Under the pieces are notes generated by a model. It searched no databases. It had not been told where the DNA came from and saw only the letters and a program-made list of their open reading frames with translations. DNA of 20,997 bases. It comes from Phycisphaerae bacterium (GTDB lineage Bacteria; Planctomycetota; Phycisphaerae; Phycisphaerales; SM1A02). A program made the translations under genes and the position numbers. Positions 14,109 through 20,997 of this stretch are shown here, one piece after another. The stretch lies in NCBI GenBank assembly GCA_002862325.1, contig PKCT01000304.1:1-20997 (forward strand). The letters run 5' to 3'. Position 1 is the first letter of the stretch, and each line of letters begins with the position of its first letter.

Positions 14109-14253
14109 TCGCGTCGACGACATCGCGACGGTGGCCGACATGAGGACCAAGAGAATGCTGATCCGTACGACGTTCGAGCCGGTCGCACGAGGCATGTCTT
14201 TCTCCGGTTCAGGCTCGACGTAGCCGGTCGCTCGCGGGTGACGCGGGTTGGGG

Positions 14254-14667
14254 TCAACCTCTCCACGCCTCGGCTTCGATCTCGACCAGGGCGCCGTCGA
14301 CCAGTCGGGCGACCTCCACCAGGAGGTTGGCGGGGCGGGTCGCATCGAAGGTCGGGCCCATGACCTCCGCGATCTCCTCCCATCGATCGATGTTCGTGGT
14401 GTAGATCCGAACCTTCACGATGTGGGAGAGATCCAGATCGAAGGCGCGTAGTGCGTCCTCGATTCTCTCGACGCACCGCCGGGTCTGTGCGGTGAGCGTC
14501 GTGGCGTAGGTTCCGTCCTCTTCCAGCCCGACGCATCCAGCCACGGTGACGAGTGGTCCTGCCTGCACGGCGCGGCTGTATCCCATCCGAGGTTCCCACG
14601 GAGATCCGGTGTCCAGTCGCCGGTGTCCATTGGGAAGATCGACCAGGTCTTGACGGGAGTTGGGCAT
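14254..14667 (-). CDS. Rid-family (YjgF/YER057c/UK114) protein without the catalytic Arg
   Basis: The 137-residue protein has the Rid fold pattern: YSRAVQAGPLVTVAGCVGL, QTRRCVERIEDALRAF, DLSHIVKVRIYTTNIDRWEE, VMGPTF, and the terminal block LLVEVARLVDGALVEIEAEA. Proteins of this family form trimers with active sites between subunits; RidA itself deaminates reactive enamines/imines using an Arg in a PARS-like motif. Here that position is Asn 114 (RPANLLVEVARL), so enamine deaminase activity is not expected; Rid subfamilies lacking this Arg are known and mostly uncharacterised. ATG 14667 is preceded by GGAG at 8 nt. It is transcribed towards ribBA and divergently from the LolA-like gene, 150 nt away. 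Confidence 0.9.
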   Translation of the reverse strand: MPNSRQDLVDLPNGHRRLDTGSPWEPRMGYSRAVQAGPLVTVAGCVGLEEDGTYATTLTAQTRRCVERIEDALRAFDLDLSHIVKVRIYTTNIDRWEEIAEVMGPTFDATRPANLLVEVARLVDGALVEIEAEAWRG

Positions 14668-14807
14668 GGCAGGGGCTCCGGAGGCTGGATTCGGGCACGG
14701 GATGGGATGGTCTGCGAGAATTCCGGTGAACTTGGCAGACCCGGACGGATTTCGGGCGAACCATTCGATGACGGGGTCGATCTTCTCAGAGAAGCCCCCG
14801 ACTTTAC

Positions 14808-14811
14808 GGAG
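14808..14811 (+). promoter_or_regulatory. Ribosome site deciding the LolA-like gene start
   Basis: GGAG lies 6 nt before GTG 14818. This start leaves a short hydrophobic signal-like N-terminus, whereas starts further upstream (ATG 14623 and others) would overlap the Rid gene and add unlikely sequence. Confidence 0.55.
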
Positions 14812-14817
14812 TTCCAC

Positions 14818-15639
14818 GTGACGATCAATCTTCTCCCGGTCGCCGGCATGATGCTCCTGGTCGCCGTCACACCGCCGCAATCTCCGGCGTTGCCCGATGG
14901 GGTCGTTCGTTGCGCCACCCCATCCAGGACCGATCCGATGGTGGTCATCGATCGCATCGATGCGCACGGCCGTGATCTTCGAACATTCTCGAGTCGCATC
15001 CGCATGGACAGTTACGACGATCTCGCGGACGAGACCGAACGTCGATTCGGTCGAGTCTGGCTCGAGACCGCTATGGGCAACGAGTCGCTCAAGGGTCGAC
15101 GCAACGCCGCCGTGATCTTCGAAAGGACGATCGAGGACTCGGGCCGGTCCCGTGAACGGCTCGAGCATTTCGTCTATCGGGACGGGGTCCTCCACGACTA
15201 CGACCACGAGGCGAAGCTCCTCGTTCGCCGCCGGCTCGTGGAGGCGGGGGAGGATCGCGATCCACTTCGCCTGGGAACCGGTTCGATTCCGATCCCCGTC
15301 GGTCAGCGAAAGTCCGACCTTCTCGAATCCTTCGACATCGGACCGGCCTCCGATCCCCCCTCGAATCTCGTTCCGGACGGAACGCCGCATCTGGGAATCC
15401 GTCTCGTCCCCAAGGCGGGAACTCGACTCGCGGTCGAGGGCAAGACGAAGTTCATCGAGTACTGGGTGTCGCCCGACGACGGAGGACCGCTCTCGGTCCA
15501 GGTCACCGAGGCCGATGGCGACCGGGTCGCGGTTCGATTCTTCGAACCGCGTTCCAATCCGACGCTGGACACGGAGGCGCGAACGCGTCTGAACCCGCCC
15601 AAGGTCGATCCGTCCGAATGGAGGATCGAATCGAGATGA
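14818..15639 (+). CDS. Exported LolA-like beta-sheet protein
   Basis: From GTG 14818 the protein has 273 residues. The N-terminus TINLLPVAGMMLLVAVTPP is a hydrophobic export signal, unusual in lacking basic residues; cleavage is likely near residue 24. The mature part (DRIDAHGRDLRTFSSRIRMD, then RRFGRVWLE, FVYRDGVLHDYDHEAKLLVR, and DPLRLGTGSIPIPVGQRKSD) follows the strand pattern of LolA/LolB-like carriers. The pattern is a half-barrel in which each strand describes a modified residue or leaving group; the C-terminus RLVPKAG...FIEYWV...PLSVQVTEADGD continues it. Lipid or lipoprotein binding in the periplasm is a family-level inference, and true LolA function is not shown. Its TGA overlaps the ATG of the TPR-metallopeptidase gene by 4 nt (15636-15639), which suggests the two act together. 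Confidence 0.8.
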   Translation: MTINLLPVAGMMLLVAVTPPQSPALPDGVVRCATPSRTDPMVVIDRIDAHGRDLRTFSSRIRMDSYDDLADETERRFGRVWLETAMGNESLKGRRNAAVIFERTIEDSGRSRERLEHFVYRDGVLHDYDHEAKLLVRRRLVEAGEDRDPLRLGTGSIPIPVGQRKSDLLESFDIGPASDPPSNLVPDGTPHLGIRLVPKAGTRLAVEGKTKFIEYWVSPDDGGPLSVQVTEADGDRVAVRFFEPRSNPTLDTEARTRLNPPKVDPSEWRIESR

Positions 15640-18386
15640 CCAGTCGATTCGGCATCCTCGCGTTCCTGATTCCGATCTGGTGCGTCGTTTCATCGGCGGC
15701 CGCGCAGCGAGCACCGATGGTGCCGATGGAGTCGTCGCCCCACCCGCTGGTGATCGAGGCGCTCGACGCCGAATGGCTGACGCCGGTCGAACGGTCCGGA
15801 CTTCGGGTGAGACACGGCACATGGACGCCCGAGGATCTCGAACTGGTCGAAGGCGCCGCCCACGCCGTCGCGATGCGGGCAGGCCTCTGGCACCGGATCG
15901 CTGACGACGCCGACGCCGCACCGCGGATTCGTGCGATCGCCCTGACCCGCCTGGGACGCACCCCCGAGGCGCTCGAAGTCCTCGACGACGCGGGCAGCGA
16001 CGTCCCGACGCTCGCGGAAAAGGCCGCGATCCTGCTCGATCTCGGAAGATCGGAGGAGGCAATCGATCTGGCCTCCCTCGTCGTCGAACGGAGTCCGGAG
16101 ACGCCGGAGTCGATCGAGGGTGCGATGGCCGAGGTCTCCGCCCTCGAGACGAGACTTCTCGCCGGTGGCGGCGACCCGCGGGACTTCGAGCGGATGCTCG
16201 ACGTCCTCGGTGCCGCACGGAACCGGATCGATCGTCTCGATCCCGACGTGCGGCTGCGCGAGGGTGTGCTCCTTCTCGGGCGAGGCAATCCGGGAGAGGG
16301 CGTTCCGGCGCTCCACGAGGCGATCTCCTTCGATCCCAGACGCGCCGAGACCTGGAGGGTGCTCGGCACGCAGGCCGCACGCACCTTCGACTTCGACGGG
16401 GCGGAACGGGCGGCCGCCGCCCTCGACCGGATCGCGGCGGTGGCCTCCGAGGATTCGGAGATCTCCCATCCGGACGCGACCATCATTCGCGCGCGGGTCG
16501 CGATGGTGCGCAACGATCCCGATCTCGCGGCGTCGTTGCTGGACGATCTGCTCGAGCGGCAGCCGACCCGTCCGGACGCGCTGGCGTTGCGGGCCGCGGT
16601 CGCCGCGATTCGATACGACCGTCAGGAGGAGTCCGACTGGCTCGCACGGCACGACGAGATTCGTCCGGGTGGTTCTGGAGCCTGGTGGGAGACGGGCCGT
16701 GCGCTCGCATTCGATCGACAATACGAGCGGGCGGCGAATGCCTTCCGCGAGGCGATTCGACGAAATCCCCGCCTCGCCGAACCGCACATCGATCTGGGAA
16801 TGAACCAGATGCAGGACGCCCGCGACGTCGAGGCTCGCGTCTCGCTCGAGCGCGCCGTGGAGCTCGATCCGTACCACAAGCGGGCCGCCTTCAGTCTCTT
16901 CCTGCTCGAGGAGCTCGACGAGTTCGAGACCATCGAGAGCGAGCACTTCATCCTTCGGTATCGGGACGGCGTCGACGAGGTCGTCGCGCTCGGCATGCTC
17001 GGACCCCTCGAGGCGATGCACGAGGACCTCGCGATGCGATTCAGGCACGAACCGGATCGCAAGACGGTGATCGAACTCATGCCGGACCACCAGTTCTTCG
17101 GCGTCCGCATCACCGGAATGCCGGCGATCCACACCATCGCCGCCTGCACGGGTCCTCTGATCGCGATCGAGGTCCCTCGCGAGGGGCCACCGACGAAGCA
17201 CCTTGGACTCTTCGACTGGCTCAGAGTGCTGCGTCACGAGTACGCGCACACGATCACCCTCAGTCAGACCGGGAATCGCATTCCACACTGGTTCACGGAG
17301 GCCGCCGCGGTGAGCATCGAGGATGTGCCGCGAACCTACGAGACCTGTCAGCAGCTGGCCCAGCGCTGGCGTACGGGGACCCTCTTCAACCTCACCGACA
17401 TCAACTTCGCCTTCGTTCGTCCGAAGCGACCGGGCGACCGGGCGATGGCCTATGCGCAGGGCGCCTGGATCGTCGAGTTCATGAACGACCGGTGGGGGCC
17501 CGATGCCCTGGTCGACCTGCTGGAGCTCTACGACCAGGGGATCCAGGAGAAGGACGCCATCCCCCGGATCCTGGGGGTCGACACCGACGCCTTCCAGGCG
17601 GACTTCCTCGCCTGGGCCGGTGAACGAATCGCCGAGTGGGGACTCGATCCCGATCCCTCCCTGGATGAACTTTCGGATCGACTTCGGACGACCGATTCTG
17701 TCGCGGTGCAGGCGATGGTAGAGGCACGACGAGAACGACTTCGTCGGATCGCGGATCGAGTCTCGGCGGGCATCGGCGAACCGCGATCGGTCGGCGACGA
17801 TGGCGACGCGTCGATGGACCCCTCGTCCTGGCCCTCGCTGAAGCGGCCACCACTCGCAATCGGCGACGACGACCTTGAAGCGATGTTGCAGGAGCATCCG
17901 TCCCATCCCGATCTGCTCGAGTTGCGCATTCGGCGCGGCTTGAAGGCCGGCGTCGCGGAGGAGGAGATCCTCGAGTTGATCGATCGATATGCGAAGGCGC
18001 GTCCGGTCGATCCGTTCCCGCATCGCGTGCTGGCCCGTCAGGCGCTCGATGGCACCGAACCCGAGACCGCCATCCCGCACCTGAAGGAACTCGATGTGCG
18101 AAGCGTGAAGGATCCGAGCTATGCGCTCGAGATCGCGAGGCTCTCCCGCAGTTCGCGCGATCACGACACGGCGCTCGCCGCGGCGGAACGGGCTGCGCGG
18201 ATGAACGCCTACGATCCGGCGACTCGGGAATTGGCGGCCGCGTGTGCGATCGAAGCCGGCGAATTGGTCGCGGCCAGACGGCACATCGCGGCACTCCTCG
18301 TGCTGGAACCCGGTCAGGTCCGCCATCAACGGCGGCTCGACGCGATCGAGAGGCTTCTCGAACGAGATGGGGTCGGGACCGACTGA
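15636..18386 (+). CDS. Exported TPR protein with MA-type (HExxH...E) metallopeptidase domain
   Basis: The 916-residue protein starts at ATG 15636 with a signal peptide (ILAFLIPIWCVVSSAAAQ, cleaved near residue 23). Residues about 70-430 are Ala/Leu-rich helical repeats with TPR spacing; the clearest is AWWETGRALAFDRQYERAAN through VELDPYHKRAA. Next comes a gluzincin-like domain (about 440-680) beginning SEHFILRYRDG. Its zinc site is HEYAH (534-538) with the third ligand Glu 555 in WFTEAA, followed by AMAYAQGAWIVEFM. A second TPR-like region occupies about 750-900. The architecture is that of periplasmic TPR-peptidase MA proteins, whose substrates are unknown. The preferred start overlaps the LolA-like stop (ATGA); GGAGG lies 11 nt upstream. 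An in-frame ATG at 15618 is less likely. Confidence 0.92.
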   Translation: MTSRFGILAFLIPIWCVVSSAAAQRAPMVPMESSPHPLVIEALDAEWLTPVERSGLRVRHGTWTPEDLELVEGAAHAVAMRAGLWHRIADDADAAPRIRAIALTRLGRTPEALEVLDDAGSDVPTLAEKAAILLDLGRSEEAIDLASLVVERSPETPESIEGAMAEVSALETRLLAGGGDPRDFERMLDVLGAARNRIDRLDPDVRLREGVLLLGRGNPGEGVPALHEAISFDPRRAETWRVLGTQAARTFDFDGAERAAAALDRIAAVASEDSEISHPDATIIRARVAMVRNDPDLAASLLDDLLERQPTRPDALALRAAVAAIRYDRQEESDWLARHDEIRPGGSGAWWETGRALAFDRQYERAANAFREAIRRNPRLAEPHIDLGMNQMQDARDVEARVSLERAVELDPYHKRAAFSLFLLEELDEFETIESEHFILRYRDGVDEVVALGMLGPLEAMHEDLAMRFRHEPDRKTVIELMPDHQFFGVRITGMPAIHTIAACTGPLIAIEVPREGPPTKHLGLFDWLRVLRHEYAHTITLSQTGNRIPHWFTEAAAVSIEDVPRTYETCQQLAQRWRTGTLFNLTDINFAFVRPKRPGDRAMAYAQGAWIVEFMNDRWGPDALVDLLELYDQGIQEKDAIPRILGVDTDAFQADFLAWAGERIAEWGLDPDPSLDELSDRLRTTDSVAVQAMVEARRERLRRIADRVSAGIGEPRSVGDDGDASMDPSSWPSLKRPPLAIGDDDLEAMLQEHPSHPDLLELRIRRGLKAGVAEEEILELIDRYAKARPVDPFPHRVLARQALDGTEPETAIPHLKELDVRSVKDPSYALEIARLSRSSRDHDTALAAAERAARMNAYDPATRELAAACAIEAGELVAARRHIAALLVLEPGQVRHQRRLDAIERLLERDGVGTD

Positions 18387-18516
18387 GGAGGTTCCGGGTT
18401 CCGGGAATTTCGTCGAACCAGGGCGCCTGAGCGACGAACAATTAGACGGTCGTTCGATGGGTGCCGGTCGACCGAAACGTCGCATCATTCCCATACCGAC
18501 TGGCCTTCGGCCGTCG

Positions 18517-18522
18517 TACGAT
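18517..18522 (+). promoter_or_regulatory. -10-like TACGAT 6 nt before GTG 18529 (leaderless candidate)
   Basis: The plus strand reads TACGAT, then TCAATC, then GTG 18529, which is in frame with the FG-GAP protein. Neither this GTG nor ATG 18541 has a ribosome site. This geometry is the reason for preferring the GTG start. Confidence 0.45.
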
Positions 18523-18528
18523 TCAATC

Positions 18529-19977
18529 GTGGGTACGACCATGCACGATCGACATGTGGAATCGAACGTCTTCCGAGCCCTGCGACGATCGGTCGCGGGC
18601 GCGGGTGCCGCCGCATGTCTGGGGGGTTCGGCCCTGGCCGACGGTCCCTTTCTCTTCATCCCCGAGTTCATCGGCTTCCCCGAGCCCCATGCTCCGACCA
18701 TGATCGCGTTGGGGGACCTCGACGACGACGGTGACCCGGACGTCGTGGTGACCGGTCGTGGGGCGACGAACGTCGTCTACATCCTGATCAACGATGGATC
18801 CGAATTCGCCGACCCCGTGCCCTTCGAGGTCGGGGGGCAGACCGATTGGGCGGAGATCGTAGACCTCGACGACGACGGCGTTCTGGATCTGTGCGTCGCG
18901 ATGAGGGCGTTCCGGGGAAGACTGCAGGTGTACCGCGGCCTCGGCGACGGTTCGTTCGAGACGACCGGTCGCGAGCTTCTGCTCGGACGCGAACCTCGAT
19001 GCGTCGTCGCGGCGGACTTCGATGGCGACGGCGATCAGGATCTTGCTGGACTGGATCATCGAGAGCCGACCTGCACCATCCACTACAACGACGGCACCGG
19101 TGAGTTCCGAACCTCCCGGTCGTTCGTGGTCTCGGCGGCCAGCGTCTCGATCCCCTACCCGCAGGCCATGGTGGCCGACGATCTCGACGGCGATGGCGAC
19201 CCCGATCTCGTGGTGGACTGTCTCGGCTCGTCGCGGATCCAGATCCTGCGCAATCGGGGAGACGGGACGTTCGACGCGGCCGAGGGATGGCGACCGCCCC
19301 GGGTTCTCGGCGAGGTCGGCGGCATGGGGCAGGTCGTCACCGGCGACCTGGACGGTGATGGTCGTGGTGATCCGGTGGTTCCACTGATCCTCATCGATTC
19401 CCCGAGCCACGTCGGTGTTTTGAGAAACCGCACCGACGAGGACGGCATCGCCTTCGAGCAGCAGGACGCTGCGCCGTCGACCGGAGGTGGATACGCGTTC
19501 ACGGTCGATCTCGGCGACTTCGACGGCGACGGCGACCTCGATGTCGTGGTGGGTCACGCGCTTCCGGGGCGGGTGACGGTGCTCGACAATCGGACGGTGC
19601 CGGTGTCCGAAGGTGGCGATGGACAGATCGTGTTCGAGCCGTTCCAGCAGGTCCTCCTCGACAACTTCTTCCGCGACGTCGCGGTCTGCGATCTGGACGG
19701 AGACTGCGATCCCGATCTTTTGGCGATCGACCTCGTCTCCAACGGCTTGTACCGAATCGAGAACTTCACGACCCAGGAGTCGGGCTGCGCTCCAGCGAAT
19801 CCCAGGCTTCCGATGAAACGGTCGGTCACGTCGATCCGTCGTGGACCCGTCGATGAGTTCGGCGTCGATATAACGGATGTCGTACCCGACGGCCGCATCG
19901 ACGGCCGCGACCTTGCGAAGATCCTGACCGATCATTCCGGTCGCGTCCTCCGGACGCCGGAGGATGCGACGCGATGA
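18529..19977 (+). CDS. Exported FG-GAP/VCBS repeat protein (seven DxDxDG repeats)
   Basis: From GTG 18529 the protein has 482 residues (478 from ATG 18541). An N-terminal signal is visible: basic RALRRS, then hydrophobic VAGAGAAACLGGSALA, cleaved before DGP. Seven calcium-loop repeats follow: DLDDDGDPD, DLDDDGVLD, DFDGDGDQD, DLDGDGDPD, DLDGDGRGD, DFDGDGDLD and DLDGDCDPD. They are spaced about 45-60 residues apart and match integrin-alpha-like FG-GAP units, so a seven-bladed beta propeller is likely. The C-terminus (ITDVVPDGRIDGRDLAKILTD) resembles one half of a dockerin-type module. It probably acts at the cell surface or outside, in adhesion or binding; no enzyme motif is seen. Its stop overlaps the start of the Cys-rich gene (ATGA). 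The gene lies 142 nt after the metallopeptidase gene. Confidence 0.9.
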   Translation: MGTTMHDRHVESNVFRALRRSVAGAGAAACLGGSALADGPFLFIPEFIGFPEPHAPTMIALGDLDDDGDPDVVVTGRGATNVVYILINDGSEFADPVPFEVGGQTDWAEIVDLDDDGVLDLCVAMRAFRGRLQVYRGLGDGSFETTGRELLLGREPRCVVAADFDGDGDQDLAGLDHREPTCTIHYNDGTGEFRTSRSFVVSAASVSIPYPQAMVADDLDGDGDPDLVVDCLGSSRIQILRNRGDGTFDAAEGWRPPRVLGEVGGMGQVVTGDLDGDGRGDPVVPLILIDSPSHVGVLRNRTDEDGIAFEQQDAAPSTGGGYAFTVDLGDFDGDGDLDVVVGHALPGRVTVLDNRTVPVSEGGDGQIVFEPFQQVLLDNFFRDVAVCDLDGDCDPDLLAIDLVSNGLYRIENFTTQESGCAPANPRLPMKRSVTSIRRGPVDEFGVDITDVVPDGRIDGRDLAKILTDHSGRVLRTPEDATR

Positions 19978-20997
19978 CTGGTCGAATCCTCGCGGCCGTT
20001 CTCGTGGCGACGAGCGCACCGATCGGAACCGCCGTCGCGCAGACGTGCGGGCCCGGAGAGCCGAGCTGCTACGAACCGCACGAGACGCCGGGGTGTCTGC
20101 AGCCTGGATGCTGCGATTTGGTCTGCGAGGTCGACGACTTCTGCTGCCTCGACGCCTGGGACGAGGCGTGCGTCAAGATCGCCGAGGCGTCCTGCATGGA
20201 GATCGAGTGTCCCCAGGAAGGCGACTGTTTCGAGATCCACGACACCGGTGGGTGCATCGACGAGACGTGCTGCGAGTTCATCCGCCTCCACGATCCTTTC
20301 TGCTCGTTCGGCACTTGGGATCGTCTGTGCGTCCAAGAGGTCGAGCTCTGGTGCGTCGGCGCCGAGAGGACGTGTCCGATCGTCCCGCCTCTGGAGGCGA
20401 TTTCGGAGGACGAGCCCTGTCTGGAACGGCTCAACGACGGATGCGGGTTCGGTCCCGAAGATCTGGCGGCCCAGACCGTCTCCTGCGGCGACGTGGTCTA
20501 CGGCAAGATCACGACCAGCGGGCCTCGGGACGTCGACTGGTACAGGCTCGACCAAGGCGGGGTCGATGGCCTGACCGTGATGCTTCGATCGGAGTTTCCC
20601 GGTCGACTGCTTCTGGTCTCGGGTCGCTGCGAGGGGCCGATTCGAACGGAGTCGATCCAGGCGGTCGATGCGTGTGGCGAATCGACCTTCCGGTTGACCC
20701 CACCGCTCGAGGGTGACTGGCATCTGGTGGTCGAACCGGGCGTGGCCGATCGCGTAGTTCGTTCCGGGTTGCCGTGCGACGAGATCGATCCCGAGAACCC
20801 GCCCGACCCTGAGGACGAACCCCTGCCCCGCGAGTACGGACTCCACTATCTGCTCTCGGTCGTCTGCGACTCGAGTTGCACGGGCGACCTCGACGGCGAC
20901 GGCATGGTCGGCGGGGCGGATCTCGGGCTCATGTTCATCCAGTGGGGGGCGTGTTCGGACTGCATCGCCGATCTGGATGGCGACGGTGTCGTCGGAG
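19974..20997 (+). CDS. Secreted Cys-rich protein with PPC-like and dockerin-like modules, 3' truncated by the window
   Basis: An uninterrupted frame of 341 codons runs from ATG 19974 off the right edge. The signal peptide is ILAAVLVATSAPIGTAVAQ. Two 43-residue Cys-rich repeats follow (32-74 and 85-127), each of the form C-hydrophobic-x-x-H-x-T-x-G-C...CC...FC...WD...C, the first with nine Cys and the second with seven. Residues about 150-298 look like a beta-sandwich of the pre-peptidase C-terminal (PPC) type (GKITTSGPRDVDWYRLD, GDWHLVVEPG, YGLHYLLSVVC). Next come dockerin-like calcium loops: CTGDLDGDGMVGGADLGLMF, and a second half starting DLDGDGVVG at the edge. GGAGG lies 10 nt before the ATG, which overlaps the FG-GAP stop by 4 nt. 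It is likely extracellular and disulfide-bonded; its function is unknown. Confidence 0.88.
   Translation, partial: MTGRILAAVLVATSAPIGTAVAQTCGPGEPSCYEPHETPGCLQPGCCDLVCEVDDFCCLDAWDEACVKIAEASCMEIECPQEGDCFEIHDTGGCIDETCCEFIRLHDPFCSFGTWDRLCVQEVELWCVGAERTCPIVPPLEAISEDEPCLERLNDGCGFGPEDLAAQTVSCGDVVYGKITTSGPRDVDWYRLDQGGVDGLTVMLRSEFPGRLLLVSGRCEGPIRTESIQAVDACGESTFRLTPPLEGDWHLVVEPGVADRVVRSGLPCDEIDPENPPDPEDEPLPREYGLHYLLSVVCDSSCTGDLDGDGMVGGADLGLMFIQWGACSDCIADLDGDGVVG

Noticed and set aside
13587..14195. Minus-strand frame starting MPRATGSNVVRISILLVL with GGAG 6 nt upstream, resembling a signal peptide
   Set aside because: Most of it (13587-14108) is antisense to the well-supported ribBA and shows no domain; the signal-like start in the 145-nt gap is probably chance, although the ribosome site makes it the least clear rejection.
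15690..18701. About 1000-codon open frame antisense to the TPR-metallopeptidase gene
   Set aside because: The sense strand has a signal peptide, TPR repeats and HEYAH; the antisense has no recognisable pattern.

Overview
The window looks like a piece of chromosome from a GC-rich member of the Planctomycetota, probably a Phycisphaerae-type bacterium. That placement is an inference. It rests on two large pseudopilin-like proteins with the LLPAIGKARD-type N-terminal segment, a secreted Cys-rich protein ending in dockerin-like DLDGDG modules, an FG-GAP repeat protein, and a LolA-like/TPR-metallopeptidase pair. I see no tRNA, rRNA, CRISPR array, insertion sequence or prophage gene.

Layout. (1) 1-2550: the tail of a response-regulator-like gene, then a chaperonin operon groES - small unknown gene - groEL, closed by a strong hairpin. 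(2) 2582-3245: two overlapping genes for small membrane proteins; the second is a DUF1294 protein. (3) 3254-5835, minus strand: two tandem paralogous pseudopilin-like genes, with a perfect 30-nt palindromic terminator after the upstream copy. (4) 5836-6228: a 393-nt non-coding divergent region with a consensus TATAAT. (5) 6229-7841: a glycosylasparaginase overlapping a PduO-type cobalamin adenosyltransferase by ATGA. (6) 7904-12854, minus strand: M42-like aminopeptidase, argS, upp and an orphan beta-class DNA methyltransferase. (7) 12909-14108: a ribBA-like gene whose GTP cyclohydrolase II half has lost its zinc and catalytic residues. (8) 14254-14667, minus strand: a Rid-family protein without the catalytic Arg. 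(9) 14818-20997: an exported-protein cluster of LolA-like protein, TPR plus HEYAH metallopeptidase, seven-repeat FG-GAP protein, and a Cys-rich PPC/dockerin-like protein running off the window.

How the genes work together. The chaperonin genes form one translation-linked unit. argS, upp, ribBA and pduO are housekeeping functions (tRNA charging, uracil salvage, riboflavin and cobalamin cofactors). The last cluster encodes envelope or secreted proteins joined pairwise by ATGA overlaps, so LolA-like plus metallopeptidase and FG-GAP plus Cys-rich protein are each probably translationally coupled.

Most noteworthy signals. Four genes that probably begin transcripts (ribBA, the M42-like peptidase, argS and the FG-GAP gene) have no Shine-Dalgarno sequence. 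Each carries a TANNNT hexamer exactly 6-7 nt before the start codon, the hallmark of leaderless transcripts. Most operon-internal genes have clear GGAG-type sites. Also notable are the doubly divergent RibBA, the small beta-rich gene inserted between groES and groEL, and a paired Cys loss between two Cys-rich repeats.
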